DNA of 64,000 bases, from assembly GCA_033398695.1 (NCBI GenBank), contig CM065809.1:84735644-84799643 (forward strand). The letters run 5' to 3'. Positions 58,463 through 64,000 of the stretch are shown in pieces (position 1 is the first letter of the stretch; every line of letters begins with the position of its first letter). The position numbers were made by a program, and so were the translations under genes. Origin of the DNA: Orobanche coerulescens (lineage: Eukaryota; Streptophyta; Magnoliopsida; Lamiales; Orobanchaceae). Below the pieces are notes generated by a model. The model saw only the letters and a program-made list of their open reading frames with translations, was not told the DNA's origin and did no database searches.

Positions 58463-60966
58463 TGTAATACCCCAATTTCGGATTCCGGTAATTTTATTTT
58501 TTCGGCAGGAATCCTTTTTGATAACTCGCTTGTGACCGTTTCGTCATTTTGAGAATATTTAATTCTGCACTTTTTGATGTCCGAGTTTGTTTCGGTATCG
58601 TTTTGTTGAGTTTCGTGTTCTTAAACGGCTTTTCCGTACTTGAGTTCAATTCTTGCGAATCTCGTCCGAAACTGTTGTTTCGAGTTCCTCGTAAGTTCAT
58701 TTAATGTTATTATTCATGTTGCGAGCCTTGGTTTGGTGTTTCGATCGTGTATCGTGTATTTCGGACGTTTTGGGCCATTTTCGTAATTTCCCAAAGTTTG
58801 GGGTAATTACTTTCCGTTGTCGAATTTCGGGCCTTCGGGTGGTCGGAATCGTGTGTTCTCTTAGTGCTCAAATTCGTCTTTGCGAGTACTTCGTAACCGT
58901 ATCTTCGATTCGTATTCAGGTTCGGGTTTCGGGGTCGTCCGGGCCATCGGAGTTGGCCCCGCCCGAGTCATGGCCGGACATGTATGTTCCAGGCCAGCTC
59001 TGGCCGAGTTACGGCCGGAACGGCCCGGCAGTTACGTACGTAAGGCCGGTTACATACGTAAGGCTTGGCCGGTTACGTACGTAACGCTGCCGGCATTTTT
59101 GGGCAGTAGGCTCGGCCATGGCCGGTTACGGCCATAAGCCATGGCCGATTACGTACGTATGGCGTCCGGCAGGTTGTGTATTTAAGACCCAGCAGACGGG
59201 TTTTTCATCATTTTTCTCACTCGTTTCATCCTCTTCCACGGCTGGAGCTTTGATGATCATGGAGGGATGTTGTCAGGTGTTAAATCTGCGAAATCTTGGA
59301 GTTCATATCATCATTTATCCATCCTATAACATCCTTTGATTGAGCGAATCAGGTCAGATTATCTAGAAACCTAGTTTTGGGGAATTTGGATATTTTGGTT
59401 GTTTTCATCCGTTTAATCCGATTTAACTTAGGATTGTGATGGATTGATGATTATTTAGATGTATTATATCATTTCCCTTGTTATTCTATGGTTGGGTATC
59501 GATTCGTTGTTTTGGTCGAGTTCTTGATCGACGCCTTGAAGGTGTCCGATAGAATGTCATAGAGGGGTTTTCGGACGTTCTACGATTATTCTTCCTCATA
59601 TGATCGTTGATTTATTAATTATATGATGTTAGGGTCGAGTTTCTTGCGAGGAACCCGTGTTGAACCCTTCCGTTCGTCGTCATCTTCCTTTTCGATAGCA
59701 TCGAGCGTTTCGAAGCTTCCCGGTTGAGCCGTGTTCGTCGGAATACTTGCGTGCCGATTTCTAGGCAAGTACCTTGTCCATACAATTCTTGTTTTGTGGA
59801 TATAATAATTGGTGATCGTCTAAATGTGTTTGTTTGGTCATTTGAATTGAACTTTCAAAAGATTCGGTTTAGCCTTGTTAAAGGCTTGCTTTCAAAACGC
59901 GTGTGTTTTGTGCATGGTGTGGTTTGTAAATGACTATGTGAATTCTATGGACATGTTTGGTGTTGATGTTGCACTTGGTATTGCGTGTGGACGTATATGG
60001 TTTCATTTCGGTGCGTTGTGGTTTGACGTGGTGTTTTGCTAAGTGTTTGATGCCTCTGGGTGAATTGTTTGAATATATGTGTTGTATTGTGCTGTGTGTG
60101 AATGTATGGATGTGGGCGGGGCCTACGGTAGCACATGGCATGCGATCATCTGGCCATGATGCAATAAGCGATTGATCCAATCGTGAGAGCCTAATAAAAA
60201 CTACGGTGACACGTGGCATGCGATCATGTGGTCAGGATGCAACAAGTGATTGATTCAACCGTGAGCGCCAAAGATAATCTACGGTGACACATGGCTTCTG
60301 ATCATGTGGTCAGGATGCAACAAGTGATTGATCCAACCGTGATATGTTGTGACTTGTGTTTCGCTAGCCAACTCGGGAGGGTCCTTAGAGGCCTCGAGTG
60401 GGATTTGTGGCTTCGTCCCGGTCCTAGGCGATGCTTGTGTGTGATTTGTTTCGCTAGCCAGCTCGGAGGGTCCTTAGAGGCCTCGAGTGGGATTTGTGGC
60501 TTCGTCCCGGTCCTAGGCGATGCTTGTGCATGATTACGTTGTGTTGAGTTTATGTTCGTTGAGGACACGTGATGTGGGTTCTGGCCCTGTGAATTGTTAG
60601 TGGTTTTCTATTTGCGAAAACAAAACTGCTGGGCTGTGACCCCTGTTGATTTTGGAAAGAGAAGGATTCGATAATCCTAAATGGTTTACGTTGAAAACTC
60701 CCGAGGGCATTTTTAAAAGGTTTTATAAATTAAACTCTCGATCTGTGATCTTGAAATTTTGGAAAGCTTTACCTAAACTCTTGCCTCGTGAAGTATTTTC
60801 GTTATGTTTAAATCTTTGAGGATTTCTGGTTATTATTGTTCTTGAAACTTGAATTGTATGGCTCGTATTTGCACTTTGTACTTGCACTAGCAAAATAGTG
60901 GAATTTTGCTAACCCCCGAGTAATCGGGGGGTGGATGTCTCTATTGCATTCAGGTTTTCGGGAGCA
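58463..60966 (+). repeat. LTR 3 of element D, cut by the CACTA element
   Basis: 2504 bp, matching LTR 2 up to GGGAGCA (55677). The last 324 bp of the LTR are missing because the CACTA element starts here. Confidence 0.85.
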
Positions 60967-60983
60967 CACTACCAATATCGGGG

Positions 60984-61472
60984 GTTTAGCCGACGACTTT
61001 AAGTCGTCGGCTAAAGGTCAATGTCGTCGTCTAATCGCACCAGTCGTCGGCTAAAAAACCGTCGGCCGATATTCGTCGGCCAAGGTTTAGCCGACGACTT
61101 TTTCGGTAGTCGTCGGCTAAAGTTCAAAGTTTAGCCGACCACTACGACAAGGTCGTCGGCTAAAACCTGTTGATAAAAAAAAAACTTTAGCCGACGACCT
61201 TTTCAAATGTCGTCGGCTAAAACCTGATTATTAAAAAAAAAAAAACTTTAGCCGACGACTTTTACATATGTCGTCGGCTAAAGCCTGTCTTAAAAAAAAT
61301 AAAAAAGGACACTTTAGCCGACGACGGTTTTAAATGTCGTCGGCTAAAACCTATTTTAAAAAAATAAAAAAGACACTTTAGCCGACGACTGTTTTAAATG
61401 TCGTCGGCTAAAACTTTTTTGAAAAAAAAAATAATTTACTTTAGCCGACGACCTTTGGAAAGTCGTCGGCTC
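60984..61472. repeat. Subterminal inverted repeats of the CACTA element
   Basis: At least seven pairs of TTTAGCCGACGAC and GTCGTCGGCTAAA, each pair 10-30 bp apart and so able to form hairpins, with pairs spaced about 60 bp and separated by A-rich linkers. In En/Spm-type elements such subterminal repeats are the binding sites of an element-coded protein. The array lies only within the first 510 bp. Confidence 0.85.
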
Positions 61473-61751
61473 AAACCTAATATAAAAAAAAAATTCAGAT
61501 TTTAAGATCCCAAAACCTGTACCAAAACCTGTATTTTTTGCACCTGCAATTTTTATACACCAGCTCCCATTATCAACAACAATCAACGCGCAACACATTC
61601 AACTAATACCATCAATAATATGCCCAACATTATATGCAATGCACAACACATTCAAGAACATTAATTTCATCAACATACTAGTAGCGTCAACAAAATCACT
61701 TACACAATTGTAACATAAATATAAATATACAAGAGTACTACAATAACAGAA
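61473..61751 (-). other. 3' flank of the CACTA gene, no coding sequence
   Basis: AT-rich, lies between the subterminal array and the stop codon at 61752. Probably 3' untranslated sequence. Confidence 0.5.
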
Positions 61752-64000
61752 CTACAATTCACTACCAAAATCATCTAAATGTCGAAATGTAGTAGTAGAA
61801 GGATTACCACCATCCCCTAGATCCTCGTCACGAGGCTGTGAAGATGGGGTCTGTCCGAAGAGAGAAGGCGGTGGAGCAGGTGCCTGCAGTCCAGCCTGAG
61901 TAATGGTCTGAGTCAGCATCATCATATAGTTCATCATGGCCTGCTGCTGTCTCTGGAAACTCTCTAACCGCGACTCAGTCCTTTGCTCGCTCTCATGTAA
62001 CCGCGTCTGAGTCCTCCTTTCATTCTTAGCTCGGAGCTCCCTCTCCGCCCTCAACTGCTCCTCGAGATAGGCAGTCCGTGCATCCCGTCCGCGAGGGTGC
62101 TGGAAGCCGGGGGTATCTTTCAATACATGGTGACCCTCGGCTCCCATCATCTTAGTGCGGTACCGACTACCTTTAGGAGGGTAGACGGTACCCCACACCC
62201 TAGCGCGAACATAAGGATCGGCCTGATCGATCATCGATGGCGGGGTGAGGTCGGTCTCGCTAAGTCAGGATCTTTGCTCCCGAGCAATCTCAGCAAGCAT
62301 CCTCTGAGACTCCTCCCGCACACGCTCCTAAGTTAATATGAAAATAAATATTTCAATATCAATAAAAGTATGATACAAAGGCATTTATTTTATTACCAAA
62401 ATAAAATAAAATACGACTTACATGCTCCTCGGGATGGTTCGGATATGCTTTCTGAGTCACGTAGGCAAATGCATCCAACGAATCAGAAGAAATGGCCTCG
62501 TGCGCAACTCTGGCTAACGACCGGGAACCCAGATTGTGATGGTCGGTCAGACCAGCAAGATTGGTCATGTTGGTCAAGCTCGTCGCCTTCAAAAAAATAT
62601 TATTTAGAATCGAGTTTATATTTAGAATTCAAAAAAAAATAAAAACTGAAATATTTTAATTTTTATTAAATACTAGCAATTTTTTAATAAATAAAATACA
62701 ATATTCAGATTTTTATTTTTTTATGAAAAATAATATTCTAGTTTTTATTTTTATTAAAACAATTTATTTCCACTTTTGAATAAAAATTCCGATTTTTAAT
62801 ATTAATAATATTCGAATTTAAAAAATACGAAGTTCCGATTTTTCTAATTTAAAAAAATCGGAACTTCAAGTATTTTTTAAATTCTGAAACATTAATTTAA
62901 AAAAAATTGAGTTTATATTTAGAATTCAAAAAAAATAAAAACTGAAAAAGAAAGAATGAAATGAGGGTATTTTAGTCATACCATGAACTCCGGGTCGCGA
63001 AAATGAGCGCGTAGCCACTTCCACTCGTACTCCCGGAACTTGAATTCTTTCGGGGTAGCCTCCCGGGTATCACCCCAAGCTGTCCAGAAAATGTGCATCT
63101 CATTTTTCCAAGATTTGTACCTACAACACACGTTGCACAACATATATTATTCGTAAGAAAAAAATTACGCAAACAATGTAGATACAAAATAAATTAAAAT
63201 GACTTACTTGGTAGACTGCACCTCGTCACACCAAGTACGTAGTAGAGAGTCGGGAATGACAAACCACACCTATGAACAGCATAAATACGTAATAATTTAA
63301 AAACATCACATATTGCATTTTGAAAGTGTTGATTGGAAAACACTTATTAAATATTTATTAACTTACTGACATAGCATTGTTCAAAGCATCCTTCACGCAC
63401 TACGGCACGTCCCCCCAATCGGGCCACAAAACGGGACTCTGTCCCGAATGACAAAGCCAACATTACGGCTATATGACGCCGTAGCGTCAGAAGACATCAC
63501 CGGTCGGCCGTGTCTGTCTAGAGGAATCTCGTAACGGCCATGCTTACTTACGTACGAGTCGAGCGCCAGACCATTTGCTAGGCCACGAGTCTTCTTCTTT
63601 TTCTTCTCCTCCTTGACTACATTTTTCCCCTTCTCCTTCCTCTCTATCTCCTCGTACAATTTCGTCTTCGAAACCCGACAACTACGCCAACACATGTTGT
63701 CTGGCCAAGACTCGTAGACGTACGCCTCGTCAGGGCTAATCAATCGAACGGGAACTCGTAATCCCGTCTCATCGACCTCTAGAATAGTCGGAACCATCGG
63801 AGGCATGAATAGAGTCGTCGGCGGACCGTGGGGCACCGTGGACGAGGAACTCCATACATCTCCTGATGTGTGAGGGCTAGACGTGGGTCGGTGGATGGGA
63901 GGTATACGAGTCTCCGTCTGCGAGGGGGTCGGTCATGGTGTCTGAAAGGATAAATGTCGCGCTAGTGCAGCGGGCTCATCTGTCGCCCTAAAAAAATCGC
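61752..64000 (-). pseudogene. En/Spm-type plant transposase gene (Transposase_24-like), spliced, decayed, partial
   Basis: Inferred exons on the minus strand: beyond 64000 to 63367, 63269-63208, 63120-62982, 62586-62422 and 62326-61752. All have GT donors (GTAAGT, GTAAGT, GTATGA, GTAAGT) and AG acceptors. The conserved middle reads YKSWKNEMHIFW, then FKFREYEWKWLRAHFRDPEF, then HHNLGSRSLARVAHEAISSD, the pattern of the plant Ptta/En/Spm family. The N-terminal part has RHGRPVMSSDATASYSRNVG and a lysine-rich linker (EEKKKKKT). The last exon is a coiled coil with repeated ER/EQR and a Q/M-rich stretch. Breaks: a frameshift near 63437 with a TAG in the following frame (about 63402), and a TGA at 62265-62267. 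The product would act with the main transposase at the element's ends. Confidence 0.75.

Larger units (their letters stand above)
47931..60966 (+). mobile_element. Three-LTR tandem of non-coding long-LTR element D
   Basis: LTR 47931-50721, internal 50722-53173, LTR 53174-56001, internal 56002-58462, LTR 58463-60966 (cut by the CACTA element). Repeat periods are 5243 and 5289 bp. LTRs start TGTAATACCC and end TTACA or CTACA. The internal regions end TTTCGGGACGAAACTTC plus a purine-rich tract, as in long-LTR chromoviruses. No gag or pol is visible in either internal region, so D is a non-autonomous (LARD-like) family. The right end lies outside the window. Confidence 0.85.
60967..64000 (-). mobile_element. 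CACTA (En/Spm) transposon, one end
   Basis: Starts CACTACCAATATCGGGGG at the exact point where D LTR 3 breaks off, followed by an array of subterminal inverted repeats and then a minus-strand gene of the plant En/Spm type. The 3-bp target duplication would be GCA (60964-60966); the partner is outside the window, as is the other terminus. Confidence 0.85.

Noticed and set aside
4335..60966. Host protein-coding genes in LTR or spacer regions
   Set aside because: No frame outside the elements shows a recognised domain, gene-like splice structure or homology I can name.
60984..61472. CRISPR-like array (regular repeats with spacers)
   Set aside because: Repeats are inverted pairs with A-rich linkers next to a CACTA terminus in a plant genome.

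Overview
This is a piece of a flowering-plant nuclear genome, made almost entirely of nested transposable elements. The plant assignment rests on family content: Tat- and Athila-lineage Ty3/gypsy elements, long-LTR chromovirus-like elements with tRNA-Met-type primer sites, a CACTA DNA transposon with a plant En/Spm-type gene, and a small hAT-like element. I see no convincing host gene, rRNA, tRNA or CRISPR array. All coordinates, repeat comparisons and exon borders were read by eye.

Left block (1-26183). A long-LTR element B (LTRs 4335-8115 and 10606-11700 + 23702-26183) keeps a broken gag but no pol. Just left of its first LTR lies the 3' end of a sister copy (4019-4334), so that LTR is shared by two internal regions. 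Two Tat-lineage elements are inserted here. Element A (window start to 4018) sits in the sister copy. Element C (11701-23696) sits in B's right LTR, with target duplication GTCTT/GTATT. Each Tat element carries, antisense to gag-pol, a spliced gene with its own TATA box and conserved introns. The gag-pol of C is open over long stretches but has lost catalytic residues in protease and reverse transcriptase.

Middle block (26184-44471). An Athila-lineage complex (26946-41992) has the layout LTR - full internal region - LTR - deleted internal region - LTR. All three LTRs are 1622 bp, and the whole complex is flanked by a perfect TGTAG duplication. The host sequence on either side is unidentified AT-rich DNA. 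It holds an unidentified 64-codon open frame and a 633-bp hAT-like element with an 8-bp target duplication.

Right block (44472-64000). A minus-strand gag-protease element E (44472-47930) is cut at its right LTR by element D. D is a non-coding long-LTR element present as a three-LTR tandem (47931-60966). The third D LTR is in turn cut by a CACTA transposon that starts at 60967, has dense subterminal inverted repeats and carries a minus-strand spliced gene of the plant En/Spm transposase class running out of the window.

All coding regions seen are decayed, with stops, frameshifts or deletions. The points of most interest are three independent LTR-sharing tandem structures, the spliced antisense gene with a conserved promoter, and palindromic ACGT / TTACGGCCGTAA arrays that recur in three unrelated LTR families.
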